From contig NZ_JBNAGK010000007.1 of assembly GCF_049803835.1 (NCBI RefSeq), positions 186,001 through 250,000 of the forward strand: a stretch of 64,000 bases of DNA, read 5' to 3'. A program made the translations under genes and the position numbers. The notes under the pieces are model-generated. The model was not told the DNA's origin. It saw only the letters and a program-made list of their open reading frames with translations, and did no database searches. Within the stretch, counting starts at the first letter, position 1; each line of letters begins with the position of its first letter. Origin of the DNA: Pacificoceanicola sp049803835. GTDB taxonomy: Bacteria; Pseudomonadota; Alphaproteobacteria; Rhodobacterales; Rhodobacteraceae. This document shows, piece after piece, positions 1-8,770 of the stretch.

Positions 1-1675
1 TTGCCAGCGCCAGCGCCACGGTGCCGGAGTCCGCGCCGAAGGCGACGCCCTTGGACATGCGGGTGTGGCTGTCGCCGCCGACGATGATGTCCCAGTCGGA
101 GACGGTGATGTCGTTCAGGACCTTGTGGATCACGTCGGTCATGGCGTGATACTTGCCCTTGGGGTCACGGCCCGTCACGACGCCGAAGTCGTTCATGAAC
201 TTCATCAGGCGCGGCGTGTTGGCCTGGGCCTTCTTGTCCCAGACGGAGGCGGTGTGGCAGCCGGACTGGTAGGCGCCGTCGACGGAGGGGGAGATGACCG
301 TGGCGGCCATGGCTTCCAGTTCCTGCGCGGTCATCAGGCCGGTGGTGTCTTGCGATCCGACGATGTTGACCTTCACACGCACGTCGGAGCCGGCGTGCAG
401 CACCTTGCCCGGGGTGGTGCCGCGGGCGTTGCGGTTGAAGATCTTCTCGACGGCGGTGAGGCCCTGACCCTCGTGGGAGACTTCCTTGTTCGGGGCAAAG
501 ACGGGTGTCGGCTCGATGCCAAGGGTCTCGGCGGCGAAGGACTGGAGCTTCTTGCCGAAGACGATGGCGTAGGAGGAGCCGGCCTTCATGAACTCGACCT
601 TCTGCGGCGTGAAGGAGGCGGAGACGTCAGTCAGCTCCTCGCCGTCTTCGGAGGTCAGCTTCTTGGCCTTGGTGTCGATCTTGAGGACGGTGCCGGTCTC
701 GACCGAGTAGCGCTGTTCGAGGATCGGGTTGCCCTCGTTGTTCAGGAGCGGCTTGCCGTTCTCATCCAACTTCTTGACCCAGTTCTTCAGGTCGAGGCCG
801 ATGCCGCCGGTCACGCCCACCGTGGTCAGGAAGATCGGGGAAATGCCGTTGGTGCCGGCCACCACGGGGGCGTAGTTGACGAAGGGCACGTAGGGCGACG
901 CCTGCTTGCCGGTCCAGAGGGCGACGTTGTTCACGCCGGACATGCGGGAGGAGCCGACGCCCATGGTGCCCTTTTCGGCGATGAGCATGACGCGCTTGTC
1001 CGGGTGCTGGATCTTGAGCGCCTGGATTTCCTTCTGCGCACGCTCGGAGATCATGCATTTGCCGTGCAACTCGCGGTCGGCGCGGGAGTGGGCCTGGTTG
1101 CCGGGGGAGAGCAGGTCGGTCGAGATATCGCCTTCGGCGGCGATGTAGGTGACGACCTTGATCTCGCCGTCGACGTCCGGGAGCTTGGTGAAGAACTCGG
1201 CCTTGGCGTAGCTTTGGAGGATGTCCGTGGCGACGGGGTTGCCGGCCTTGTAGGCGGTCTCGAGGCGCTCCATGTCGGCTTCGTAGAGGAAGACCTGGGT
1301 TTTCAGCACGTCCGCCGCCTGTTCGGCGATGGCGGTGTCGTCGCCGAGGGCGAGGTCCAGCAGCACGCGGATCGACGGGCCGCCCTTCATGTGCGAGAGC
1401 AGCTCGAAGGCGAAGGCGGGGGTGATTTCGGGGACGTCGGCCTGTCCGAGGATGATCTCCTTGAGGAACGCCGCCTTCACGCCTGCGGCGGAGGTGGTGC
1501 CGGGCAGGGTGTTGTAGATGAAGAAGTTGAGCGAGTCGGCGCGGTGCTCATGACCCGCGTCCTTGATCTGTTCGATCAACTCGGCGACGAGCGCGCCGTC
1601 GTCGATCGGCTTGGGGTGCAGCCCCTCGGCTTTGCGGGTTTCGATTTCGGCAAGGTAATCGGTGTACAAGCTCAT
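1..1675 (-). CDS. acnB: Aconitate hydratase B, 3' part outside window
   Basis: Bifunctional aconitase 2 / 2-methylisocitrate dehydratase, a cytosolic 4Fe-4S TCA-cycle enzyme interconverting citrate and isocitrate. About 558 of the usual 860-930 residues are present, starting MSLYTDYLAEIE at 1675 behind a GAGGGAC ribosome site. The N-terminal HEAT-like domain is followed by the swivel-domain motif GTMGVGSSRMSG near residue 235 and by GGDSHTR near residue 533, both typical of AcnB rather than AcnA. The three cluster-binding cysteines lie in the missing C-terminal part, beyond base 1. It is transcribed alone, divergently from pyrE. Identification is firm; activity cannot be judged from this fragment. 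Confidence 0.96.
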   Translation of the reverse strand, partial: MSLYTDYLAEIETRKAEGLHPKPIDDGALVAELIEQIKDAGHEHRADSLNFFIYNTLPGTTSAAGVKAAFLKEIILGQADVPEITPAFAFELLSHMKGGPSIRVLLDLALGDDTAIAEQAADVLKTQVFLYEADMERLETAYKAGNPVATDILQSYAKAEFFTKLPDVDGEIKVVTYIAAEGDISTDLLSPGNQAHSRADRELHGKCMISERAQKEIQALKIQHPDKRVMLIAEKGTMGVGSSRMSGVNNVALWTGKQASPYVPFVNYAPVVAGTNGISPIFLTTVGVTGGIGLDLKNWVKKLDENGKPLLNNEGNPILEQRYSVETGTVLKIDTKAKKLTSEDGEELTDVSASFTPQKVEFMKAGSSYAIVFGKKLQSFAAETLGIEPTPVFAPNKEVSHEGQGLTAVEKIFNRNARGTTPGKVLHAGSDVRVKVNIVGSQDTTGLMTAQELEAMAATVISPSVDGAYQSGCHTASVWDKKAQANTPRLMKFMNDFGVVTGRDPKGKYHAMTDVIHKVLNDITVSDWDIIVGGDSHTRMSKGVAFGADSGTVALALA

Positions 1676-1752
1676 GACTGTCCCTCGGGTTCAGAGTTGA
1701 CCAATGCTTGTGTCCCGGGCCGGGATTCGCGCCCTGATAGCCGGGAGAAGCG

Positions 1753-1777
1753 GTTTGTATGCGGCAGTATACCAAAC
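1753..1777. promoter_or_regulatory. Imperfect inverted repeat upstream of acnB
   Basis: Arms GTTTGTAT and ATACCAAAC flank an 8-base centre about 80 bases upstream of the acnB start. The layout suits a dimeric repressor site (the TATAC core is GntR-like), but the regulator is unknown and one arm has an extra base. Confidence 0.3.
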
Positions 1778-1947
1778 GCGATTTTCTCGCAAGAGGCTCG
1801 GCATGGGCATATCGCCACAGTTTTTGCGATGTCGAGCGTTTCCCGGGGGGATATGGCAATTTGTCTCTCAAAAGCCGGTGGATCGGGGCGGGATGCGGCG
1901 GTTTTGGGCGGGCTTTGGCAGGCTGGTGCTTCGGCCCACCCACCCGT

Positions 1948-1980
1948 ACCCCACCCCGACCCTCCCCTGCAGGGGAGGGA
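1948..1980 (+). repeat. Interspersed palindromic repeat, copy 1
   Basis: A C-rich lead-in (ACCCCACCCCGA) is followed by the perfect hairpin CCCTCCCC-TGCA-GGGGAGGG at 1960-1979. The same unit recurs in opposite orientation at 4501-4545. It lies in the 398-base gap between acnB and pyrE, where I see no gene. It resembles the REP-like intergenic elements common in alphaproteobacteria. Confidence 0.6.
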
Positions 1981-2073
1981 GGCCGCCCCGACGGATCGGG
2001 GGCGCGGGCCGCAGGGGACTTCAAAGCCTGTGCAAAACCCGCTAAGGGCCATCGGCAAAAGGAGTGCTGCCCG

Positions 2074-2745
2074 ATGATCCCCTCGACTTACCCGACCCAA
2101 GAAGACATGGCCCGCCTGACCGCCCGGATGCTCTGGGAGATCGAGGCGGTGAACTTCATGAAGGACGAACCTTTCAAGCTCGCCTCGGGCCAGCTCTCGC
2201 CGGTCTACATCGACTGCCGCAAGCTGATCTCCTTCCCGCGCATCCGTTCCACGCTGATGGATTTCCTCACGGTTACCGTCATGCGCAACGCCGGGTTCGA
2301 GGCCTTCGACAACATCGCGGGCGGAGAGACGGCGGGCATTCCCTTTGCCGCGCTGGTGGCGGAGCGCATGGCGCTGCCGATGACCTATGTGCGCAAGAAG
2401 CCGAAGGGATACGGTCGCAATGCCCGGATCGAAGGCGCGATGACTGAAGGCCAGCGGGTGCTGCTGGTCGAGGACCTGACCACCGACGGCGGCTCCAAGC
2501 TGTCCTTCGTCGATGCCATCCGCGAGACCGGCGCGACCTGCGCCCATACGGCGGTCATCTTCTATTACGGCATCTTCCCGGAAACGATCAAAACCCTCGG
2601 CGATCACGGCGTTTCGCTGCATCACCTGTGCACCTGGTGGGAGGTTCTGGCGGAAGCTCCGGCGCAGCACGCCGGCGTCCTGGGCGAAGTCGAGTCGTTC
2701 CTGAAAGACCCCCACGCCTGGCGCGCCGCGCAGGCGAATAAATAA
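2074..2745 (+). CDS. pyrE: Orotate phosphoribosyltransferase
   Basis: Converts orotate and PRPP to orotidine 5'-phosphate in de novo pyrimidine synthesis (cytosol). The product is 223 residues, of normal family length. The PRPP-binding signature VLLVEDLTTDGGSK is at about residues 128-141 and the substrate-side motif FKLASGQLSPVYIDCR is near residue 30. The start at 2074 is chosen because AAAGGAG lies 10 bases upstream and the PyrE fold begins directly after it; a longer open frame reaching upstream has no family similarity. dnaB follows after about 195 bases. Confidence 0.95.
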   Translation: MIPSTYPTQEDMARLTARMLWEIEAVNFMKDEPFKLASGQLSPVYIDCRKLISFPRIRSTLMDFLTVTVMRNAGFEAFDNIAGGETAGIPFAALVAERMALPMTYVRKKPKGYGRNARIEGAMTEGQRVLLVEDLTTDGGSKLSFVDAIRETGATCAHTAVIFYYGIFPETIKTLGDHGVSLHHLCTWWEVLAEAPAQHAGVLGEVESFLKDPHAWRAAQANK

Positions 2746-2788
2746 ACGAAACAGAATAATTCCAAAGTGGCGAACAAGCCACGATCCG

Positions 2789-2821
2789 CCCGCTCCGGCG
2801 CAAGATGTTGACCGGAGCGGG
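2789..2821 (+). terminator. Hairpin after pyrE
   Basis: Perfect 10-base arms CCCGCTCCGG / CCGGAGCGGG with a 13-base loop, 44 bases after the pyrE stop. There is no T-run, so it may be an mRNA-stabilising hairpin or a factor-dependent terminator. Confidence 0.45.
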
Positions 2822-2940
2822 CATGAAGTGGCAATATCCGGTATGCCGGATAGGCCCACAGCTTATCCCCAGAAACATACAGTTTGCCCCAGACCAGCGC
2901 CTTGCGATAGGGCACAGGTCCGAGCACTTGGGGGAGTGAT

Positions 2941-4425
2941 ATGAACGAAATAACGACAATCAACCCGGCAGGCATCCAGGTCGAGGCAGCGGATACCATG
3001 CCGCATTCCATCGAGGCGGAGCAGCAGCTGCTCGGCGCGATCCTGACCAACAACGACATCTATGACCGCGTCGCCTCGGTGATCAACGCCCGGCATTTCT
3101 ACGACCCCGTGCACCGCCGCATTTACGAGGTCGCCGCCGCTCGCATCGCCAAGAACGCGCTTGCCTCGCCGGTGACGCTCAAGGCGTTCATGGAGGACGA
3201 CGAGGGGCTGAAGGAACTGGGCGGCCCGGCCTATCTCGTGCGCCTTGCCGCCAGTGCTGTGTCCAGTTTCGCGGTGCGCGATTATGCGCAGATGATCTAT
3301 GACCTTGCGATCCGCCGCGACCTGATCGGCCTCGGCAAGGAGATTTCCGAGAAGGCCGCGAAGGTCGATGTCGCTTCCGAGCCGCGCGAGCAGATCGTCG
3401 AGGCGGAGCAGAAGCTCTACAAGCTGGCCGAACAGGGCCAGACCGAGAGCGGTTTCCAGTCCTTCCTGAAGGCGGTGACCGAGGCGGTGAACGTGGCCAA
3501 CGCCGCCTACCAGCGCGACGGCGGCATGGCGGGCATTTCCACCGGCCTGATCGACATGGACAAGAAACTCGGCGGCCTGCACCCGTCGGACCTTCTGATC
3601 CTCGCCGGGCGGCCGTCGATGGGAAAGACCTCGCTGGCGACCAACCTCGCCTTCAACATCGCCAAGGCCTACAAGAAGGGCACGATGCCCGATGGCTCGA
3701 CCGGGGCGGTGGAGGGCGGCGTCGTCGGCTTCTTCAGCCTCGAAATGAGCGCCGAACAGCTGGCCTCGCGGATCCTGGCGGAAGCCTCCGAGATTTCCTC
3801 GCACAAGATCCGCCAGGGCGACATGGACGAGAGCGAGTTCCGCCGCTTCGTCGAGGCCGCCAAGGATCTGGAGGCCTGCCCGCTCTACATCGACGACACG
3901 CCTGCGCTGCCGATCAGCCAGGTTGCGGCGCGGGCGCGGCGGCTGAAGCGGACCCATGGACTTGACCTGATCATCGTGGACTATCTCCAGCTGCTGCGCG
4001 GCACCGCCGAGAACCGGGTGCAGGAGATCGGCGAGATATCCATGGGCCTCAAGGCCATCGCCAAGGAGCTGAATATCCCGGTGATCGCCCTGTCGCAGCT
4101 GTCGCGTCAGGTGGAGAACCGTGAGGACAAGCGCCCGCAGCTCTCGGACCTGCGCGAATCCGGCTCCATCGAGCAGGACGCTGACGTCGTCATGTTCGTG
4201 TTCCGCGAGGAATATTACGTCGAGCGCGAGAAGCCGGGCGACCACGAACTGGACAAGATGGCCGAATGGCAGGACCGCATGTCGCGCCTGCACGGCAAGG
4301 CCGAAGTGATCATCGGCAAGCAGCGCCACGGCCCGATCGGCACGGTCGAGCTGTCCTTCGAAAGCCAGTTCACGCGCTTCGGCAACCTCGCGAAGCCCTG
4401 GCAGCAGGACGGCGGCGGGTTCTGA
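2941..4425 (+). CDS. dnaB: Replicative DNA helicase DnaB
   Basis: Hexameric 5'-3' helicase that unwinds DNA at the replication fork. The 494-residue product has the DnaB N-terminal domain (PHSIEAEQQLLGAIL near residue 20), Walker A GRPSMGKTS near residue 222, Walker B LDLIIVDYLQLL near 340, and the motif-4 region QLSRQVENREDKRP near 385. No intein is present, although DnaB is a frequent intein host. The start is preceded by GGGGGAG. A strong intrinsic terminator follows. Confidence 0.97.
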   Translation: MNEITTINPAGIQVEAADTMPHSIEAEQQLLGAILTNNDIYDRVASVINARHFYDPVHRRIYEVAAARIAKNALASPVTLKAFMEDDEGLKELGGPAYLVRLAASAVSSFAVRDYAQMIYDLAIRRDLIGLGKEISEKAAKVDVASEPREQIVEAEQKLYKLAEQGQTESGFQSFLKAVTEAVNVANAAYQRDGGMAGISTGLIDMDKKLGGLHPSDLLILAGRPSMGKTSLATNLAFNIAKAYKKGTMPDGSTGAVEGGVVGFFSLEMSAEQLASRILAEASEISSHKIRQGDMDESEFRRFVEAAKDLEACPLYIDDTPALPISQVAARARRLKRTHGLDLIIVDYLQLLRGTAENRVQEIGEISMGLKAIAKELNIPVIALSQLSRQVENREDKRPQLSDLRESGSIEQDADVVMFVFREEYYVEREKPGDHELDKMAEWQDRMSRLHGKAEVIIGKQRHGPIGTVELSFESQFTRFGNLAKPWQQDGGGF

Positions 4426-4456
4426 CGCGTCGGTTTCACAGGATAATCGAGCAGCT

Positions 4457-4484
4457 GGGCGGCCTTGCGGGGTCGCCCTTTTTT
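4457..4484 (+). terminator. Intrinsic terminator of dnaB
   Basis: Eight-base stem GGGCGGCC / GGTCGCCC (one G-U pair), 6-base loop, then TTTTTT, 31 bases after the dnaB stop. This is the clearest rho-independent terminator in the window. Confidence 0.85.
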
Positions 4485-4500
4485 CGTGCGGCGTTTGCCG

Positions 4501-4545
4501 GGGGTGGGGTTCCCTCCCCTCTGGGGAGGGTCAGGGTGGGGGCGG
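4501..4545 (-). repeat. Interspersed palindromic repeat, copy 2
   Basis: On the minus strand it reads CCCACCCTGA then CCCTCCCC-AGA-GGGGAGGG, matching the 1948-1980 copy including the C-rich flank. It sits between the dnaB terminator and the convergent znuB stop. Confidence 0.6.
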
Positions 4546-4557
4546 TTCTCCCGATAA

Positions 4558-5340
4558 TCAAGCGCGTTTGAGAAGGCTCGTCGTGACAAAGACCAGCGCC
4601 GCGACGCAGACGATGGACGGCCCCGCCGGGGCGTCGAGGGCGTAGGCGCCCCAAAGACCGGCGACGGCTGAGACCGCGCCGATCCCGGCCGCGGTCAGGG
4701 CCATCTGTTCCGGGGTGCGCGACAGCGGACGGGCTGCGGCGGCGGGGATGATGAGCATGGCTGCGATCAGCAGCACGCCGACGACCTTGATCGCCACGGC
4801 GACGGTGATCGCGAGGGCCAGCGTCAGGATCAGCTGCTCGCGGCGCGGGTCGATGCCGGAAGCATACGCCAGGTCTTCGCTCAGCGTCGCTGTGAGCAGC
4901 GCCGACCAGCGCCAGCCGATCAGCCCGGCGACCAGCGCCGCGCCGGTCCAGATCACCCCGAGGTCGGCCCTGGAGACCGAGAGGATGTCGCCGAAGAGGT
5001 AGGCCATCAGGTCGATGCGGATGCCCGACAGGAAGGACACGGCGACGAGGCCGAAGGCCAGCGCCGAATGCGCCAGCACGCCCAGCAGCGTGTCCATGGC
5101 GTGGCCGCGCCCGGTGAGCAGGCTCACCGTCAGCGCCATGGCCAGCGCCACGGCCAGCGCCCCGGTGAAGATCGAGATCTGCAGCGCGAGGGACAGGGCC
5201 ACGCCGAGGATCGCCGCGTGGGCGGTGGCATCGCCGAAATAGGCCATGCGCCGCCACACGACGAAGCTGCCGAGCGGGGCGGCGGCCACGGCGAGACCGA
5301 CACCGGCCAGGGCGGCGCGGGTCATGAAATCGTCAAGCAT
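4558..5340 (-). CDS. znuB: Zinc ABC transporter permease
   Basis: Inner-membrane subunit of the high-affinity Zn2+ importer ZnuABC (ABC-3 permease family). The 260 residues are almost entirely hydrophobic with about eight predicted membrane segments. The N-terminal motif FVVWRRMAYFGDATAHAAILG is typical of ZnuB/MntB permeases. Its ATG follows the znuC stop with no spacer (TAG then ATG), so translation is coupled. It is the last gene of zur-znuC-znuB, and znuA is divergent, which makes zinc far more likely than manganese. Confidence 0.93.
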   Translation of the reverse strand: MLDDFMTRAALAGVGLAVAAAPLGSFVVWRRMAYFGDATAHAAILGVALSLALQISIFTGALAVALAMALTVSLLTGRGHAMDTLLGVLAHSALAFGLVAVSFLSGIRIDLMAYLFGDILSVSRADLGVIWTGAALVAGLIGWRWSALLTATLSEDLAYASGIDPRREQLILTLALAITVAVAIKVVGVLLIAAMLIIPAAAARPLSRTPEQMALTAAGIGAVSAVAGLWGAYALDAPAGPSIVCVAALVFVTTSLLKRA

Positions 5341-6126
5341 CTATTCGGCGGCCTCAGTGGGTTTATGGGAATGCGCCCCGTGCGGGTGGCCGTGCGGGTG
5401 ATCGTGGCCGCAGGTCTCGTCATGGGCGTGATCGTGTTCGTGCCGGTAGAGCGCCAGCGCCCCGCCAGTGCCGGTGCCGAAGAGGGCGCGATACTCGGGC
5501 GCGGCGGAGACGATCTCCGGCGTGCCCTCGCAACAGACATGGCCGTTGAGGCAGATCACCCGGTCGGAGGCGCTCATCACGACGTGCAACTCGTGGCTGA
5601 TCATCAGCACCGCGCAGCCGGTTTCTTGCCGGACCTGCTCGATCTGCTGGTAAAAGGCGGCGGAGCCGGGCTGGTCGAGGCCCTGCGTTGCCTCGTCGAG
5701 CAGCAGAAGTTCGGGATCGGCGATCAGCGCCCGGGCGAGCAGCACACGCTGCATCTGGCCGCCGGAGAGGGCGGACATCTGGCGCCCGGCCAGGTCCGGC
5801 ACCCCGGCGCGCTCCAGTGCCCGGGTACAGGTGGCCTCGGCGGTACGGCCCGGCAGGCGCAGGAACCGCGCCACGGTGATCGGCAGCGTCGGGTCGATGT
5901 GCAGCTTTTGCGGCACGTAGCCGATGCGCAGGCCCGGTTTGCGGGTGATGCTGCCGGAGACCGGCCGGGTCGCGCCGATCAGCGTGCGCAGCAGCGTCGT
6001 CTTGCCGGAGCCATTGGGGCCGACGATGGTGACGATCTCGCCCGGCTGGAGGTCGAGCGAGACGTCATGCAGCACCGTGTGCCCGCCATAGGCGGCGCGG
6101 ATGTTGCGGGCGGAGACGAGGCTCAT
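5341..6126 (-). CDS. znuC: Zinc ABC transporter ATP-binding protein
   Basis: Cytoplasmic ATPase powering zinc import with ZnuB. The product is 261 residues: Walker A GPNGSGKTT near residue 37, signature LSGGQMQRV, and Walker B LLLLDEATQGLD near 140. The C-terminal tail (last ~35 residues) is histidine-rich, with repeated HDH and HPHG motifs, probably a metal-sensing or buffering extension seen in some ZnuC proteins. The ATG at 6126 overlaps the zur stop by 4 bases. A longer upstream frame is only the zur gene read in another frame. Confidence 0.94.
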   Translation of the reverse strand: MSLVSARNIRAAYGGHTVLHDVSLDLQPGEIVTIVGPNGSGKTTLLRTLIGATRPVSGSITRKPGLRIGYVPQKLHIDPTLPITVARFLRLPGRTAEATCTRALERAGVPDLAGRQMSALSGGQMQRVLLARALIADPELLLLDEATQGLDQPGSAAFYQQIEQVRQETGCAVLMISHELHVVMSASDRVICLNGHVCCEGTPEIVSAAPEYRALFGTGTGGALALYRHEHDHAHDETCGHDHPHGHPHGAHSHKPTEAAE

Positions 6127-6632
6127 GACGCGGCTTTCCCGGCGCAGGCGGGGCAGAGGCCGACCGCTTCGATCAGCGTTCCCTCGATGGTGAAGCCGGT
6201 GGCGCGGGCGGCCTCGCCCAGGGCGCTGCGGGCGGACTGCGCCTCGGCCACGGACTGGCAGGCGCGGCAGATCATGAAGGCGGGCGCATGCTCCTCGCCG
6301 GGGTGGGCGCAGGCGATGAAGGCATTCAGGCGCTCGATCTTGTGGGCAAAACCGTTGGCGGTGAGGAAGTCCAGCGCGCGGTAGGCCACCGGCGGCTGCG
6401 AGCCGTAGCCCGCCTCCTTCAGACGGTCGAGCATCTCGTAGGCGCCCAGGGCGCGGTGCTCCTGCAGCAGGATTTCCAGCGCGGCGCGGCGCACGGGGGT
6501 AAAGCGCAGCCCTTCCGCCTCGCAATGCGATTCGGCGGCGGCAAGCGCGGCACGGATGCAGCCCCTGTGATCGTGCTTGCCGAACCCGACGGGATCGGGC
6601 GCAGCGGTTTCCCGGCCTGAGCCACTTGTCAT
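6123..6632 (-). CDS. zur: Fur-family zinc uptake regulator Zur
   Basis: Zinc-responsive repressor of the znu genes. The 169-residue product has a winged helix (RFTPVRRAALEILLQEH near residue 42) and metal-site motifs ACAHPGEEH, CRACQS and a C-terminal CPAC, i.e. two CxxC pairs for structural zinc. The Zur assignment rests on the CxxC pattern and operon position ahead of znuC. The promoter lies in the 55-base gap to znuA, so it is probably autoregulated. Confidence 0.93.
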   Translation of the reverse strand: MTSGSGRETAAPDPVGFGKHDHRGCIRAALAAAESHCEAEGLRFTPVRRAALEILLQEHRALGAYEMLDRLKEAGYGSQPPVAYRALDFLTANGFAHKIERLNAFIACAHPGEEHAPAFMICRACQSVAEAQSARSALGEAARATGFTIEGTLIEAVGLCPACAGKAAS

Positions 6633-6675
6633 GTTATAATATATCCTGTATCGGCACGTTACGTTATAAAATCAC
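6628..6675. promoter_or_regulatory. Divergent znu promoter with candidate Zur boxes
   Basis: Two AT-rich, partly palindromic sequences share the ATGTTATAA/ACGTTATAA core: ATGTTATAATATATC at 6631-6645 and TTACGTTATAAAATCA at 6659-6674. They resemble alphaproteobacterial Zur boxes (GTTATAATATAAC type). The first overlaps the zur start codon; the second immediately precedes the znuA leader, so one occupied region could shut both promoters. Confidence 0.6.
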
Positions 6676-6687
6676 ATGGAGTCGCCA

Positions 6688-7644
6688 ATGTCCAGAAACC
6701 TCGTGCCCTCCGCCCTCGCGGGCGTGCTCTTGTCCGGTTCCGCCCTGGCTGACGTGCCGCGCGTGGCGGTGGACATCGCCCCGGTGCATGCGCTGGTGGC
6801 GCAGGTGATGGCAGGGGTGGGCGAGCCGTCGCTGATCGTCTCGCCGGGGGCGAGCCCGCATGAATTCTCGCTGCGCCCCTCGCAGGCGGGTGCCTTGCAG
6901 GACGCGGACGTGGTGGTCTGGGTCAGCCCGGACCTGACGCCCTGGCTGGGCGAGGCGATGGAGTCCCTGGCGCAAGGGGCGGTAAGCCTGGAGTTGCTGG
7001 AGACCGACGGAACGGTGGAACTGCCTCTGCGCGAGGGCGCGTCTTTCGAGGCCCATGAACACGGCGGCGACGCCCATGACACCGATCATGACGACGAAAA
7101 TGACCATGACCATGACCATGACCACGGGCACGGCACCCATGATCCGCATGCCTGGCTGTCGCCGGACAATGGCGCGGTCTGGCTGGACGCGATTGCGACG
7201 GTGCTGGCGCAGGCCGATCCGGAGCACGCGGCGGCATATGCCGCCAATGCGGAGGCCGGGAAGGCGGAGCTGGCGGCGCTGAAGGCAGAGATCGACGGCA
7301 TCCTCGCCCCGGTGCGCGGCGGGCATTTCATCGTCTTCCACGATGCCTACCAGTATTTCGAAGCGGCGTTCGACATGCCTGCCACGGGCGCGATTTCCCT
7401 GTCGGATGCGGCGCGGCCAAGCCCGGCGCGGATCGCGGAGATCCGGGGCCGCGTGGCCGCGGAAGGGGTGACCTGCGTGCTGTCCGAGCCGCAGTTCGAT
7501 CCGGGGATCGTCGCGGCAGTGATGGACGGCAGCGGCGCGCGGACCGGGGTTCTGGACCCGATGGGATCGGGGCTTGAGCCGGGGCCGGGCCTTTATGGCG
7601 ACATGCTGCGGGGGCTGGCGGTGGCTTTGGCCGGCTGCCTGTGA
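6688..7644 (+). CDS. znuA: Zinc ABC transporter substrate-binding protein
   Basis: Periplasmic zinc receptor of ZnuABC (cluster 9 binding protein), 318 residues. A signal peptide is clear (MSRNLVPSALAGVLLSGSALA). The His/Asp-rich flexible loop near residues 118-150, made of repeated DHDH units, and the following HDPHAWLS motif are hallmarks of ZnuA rather than MntA-type proteins. I start at 6688 rather than the in-frame ATG at 6676, because GGAG at 6678-6681 is well placed for 6688 and the first ATG has no ribosome site. It converges on the next gene with only 4 bases between stops. Confidence 0.92.
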   Translation: MSRNLVPSALAGVLLSGSALADVPRVAVDIAPVHALVAQVMAGVGEPSLIVSPGASPHEFSLRPSQAGALQDADVVVWVSPDLTPWLGEAMESLAQGAVSLELLETDGTVELPLREGASFEAHEHGGDAHDTDHDDENDHDHDHDHGHGTHDPHAWLSPDNGAVWLDAIATVLAQADPEHAAAYAANAEAGKAELAALKAEIDGILAPVRGGHFIVFHDAYQYFEAAFDMPATGAISLSDAARPSPARIAEIRGRVAAEGVTCVLSEPQFDPGIVAAVMDGSGARTGVLDPMGSGLEPGPGLYGDMLRGLAVALAGCL

Positions 7645-7648
7645 GGCC

Positions 7649-8770
7649 CTAATCCAGCGTCCGGCGGAACCGGGTCAGGGCCAGCGCGGCGAGGACCAGG
7701 ACAAAGCCGGTGAGCGCGGCGAAGGGGGCGGCCACGGTGGTGGCGTCGGCCCCCTTGAGCATGACGGAGCGGATCAGGCGCAGGAAATGCGTCAGCGGGA
7801 AGATCTCCCCGAGCCGCTGCGCCCAGAGCGGCATGCCGCGATAGGGGAACATGAACCCCGAGAGCATGAGCGAGGGCAGGAAGAAGAAGAAGGTCAGCTG
7901 CATGGCCTGCAGCTGGGTCCGGGCCGCGGTGGAGATGAGATAGCCGAGGATCACGAGGGCAAGGACAAACAGGAAGATGCCCGCGAGGATCACGTGCAGC
8001 TTTCCGACGAAGGGCACGCTGAACAGCAGCCGGGCCGCGACGAGGACCACCACCACCTGCACCGCACCGACGACGAAATAGGGCAGCACCTTGCCGAGCA
8101 TGATTTCCAGCGGGGTTGCGGGCATGGAGAGCAGGGTCTCCATGGTGCCGCGCTCGATCTCGCGGGTCAGCGCCATGGCGGTCATCATCACCATGGTCAG
8201 CTGCAGGATCACCCCCAGAAGGCCGGGCACGATGTTGTATTGCGTGACGCCTTCGGGGTTGTAGCGGCGATGGACGACGGTTTCGATGGGCGGCGCGGTG
8301 GCTGCCGCGCCGGTCTCGCGGACAAGCGCCTGCTGCGCCACGGTGCTCAGGGTCGAGACGGCGCCGGAGGCGACGGAAGGGTCGGTGGCGTCGGCCTCGA
8401 TCAGGATCTGCGCCTGTTCGCCGCGCTCCACGCGCCTGCCGAAGTCGGAGGGCACGGTGACGACGAAGGCGACATCGCCCCGGGCGATCATCGCCTCGGC
8501 CTGTGCCGCCGTCGCATCGGGGACGATAAAGCGGTAATAGCCGGTCAGCTCCAGCGCCGTGACCATGGCGCGGGTGAAGCGGTCCTGCGTCGGCGCGACA
8601 AGCGCGGCGGGCAGTTCCTTCGGGTCGGTGTTGATGGCGAAGCCGAAGAGCAGGAGTTGCAGCAAGGGCACGCCGAGCATCATGGCAAAGGTGATGCGGT
8701 CGCGGCGCATCTGGATGCTTTCCTTGCGCAGGAGGGTCAGCAGGCGGCGGGGGGAGAGAAAGCGGACCAT
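7649..8770 (-). CDS. ABC-2 type transporter permease (YbhS/YbhR-like)
   Basis: Inner-membrane permease of an ABC exporter, 373 residues. It has one N-terminal membrane helix (FAMMLGVPLLQLLLFGFAI), a large extracytoplasmic domain (~45-170), and five to six further helices, the ABC-2 layout of YhhJ/YbhR. It is the last gene of the operon and abuts the ATPase stop. E. coli YbhFSR has two permeases; here only one is encoded, so the transporter is probably a homodimer. Substrates in this family are drugs or cations; the substrate here is unknown. Confidence 0.88.
   Translation of the reverse strand: MVRFLSPRRLLTLLRKESIQMRRDRITFAMMLGVPLLQLLLFGFAINTDPKELPAALVAPTQDRFTRAMVTALELTGYYRFIVPDATAAQAEAMIARGDVAFVVTVPSDFGRRVERGEQAQILIEADATDPSVASGAVSTLSTVAQQALVRETGAAATAPPIETVVHRRYNPEGVTQYNIVPGLLGVILQLTMVMMTAMALTREIERGTMETLLSMPATPLEIMLGKVLPYFVVGAVQVVVVLVAARLLFSVPFVGKLHVILAGIFLFVLALVILGYLISTAARTQLQAMQLTFFFFLPSLMLSGFMFPYRGMPLWAQRLGEIFPLTHFLRLIRSVMLKGADATTVAAPFAALTGFVLVLAALALTRFRRTLD

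Noticed and set aside
65..2077. Long plus-strand open frame over the aconitase gene
   Set aside because: It is the antisense of acnB; its translation is Gly/Val/Asp-rich without family features, and the minus strand reads a clear aconitase B.
2836..2851. ATCCGG-TATG-CCGGAT palindrome before dnaB
   Set aside because: Could be an operator, but nothing links it to a regulator and short GC palindromes are frequent here.
2863..2871. TTATCCCCA, one mismatch from a DnaA box, upstream of dnaB
   Set aside because: A single imperfect box with no AT-rich unwinding region or further boxes; no origin is supported.
7080..7135. Short tandem GACCATGACCAT-type repeat
   Set aside because: It codes for the His/Asp-rich metal loop of ZnuA and needs no separate explanation.
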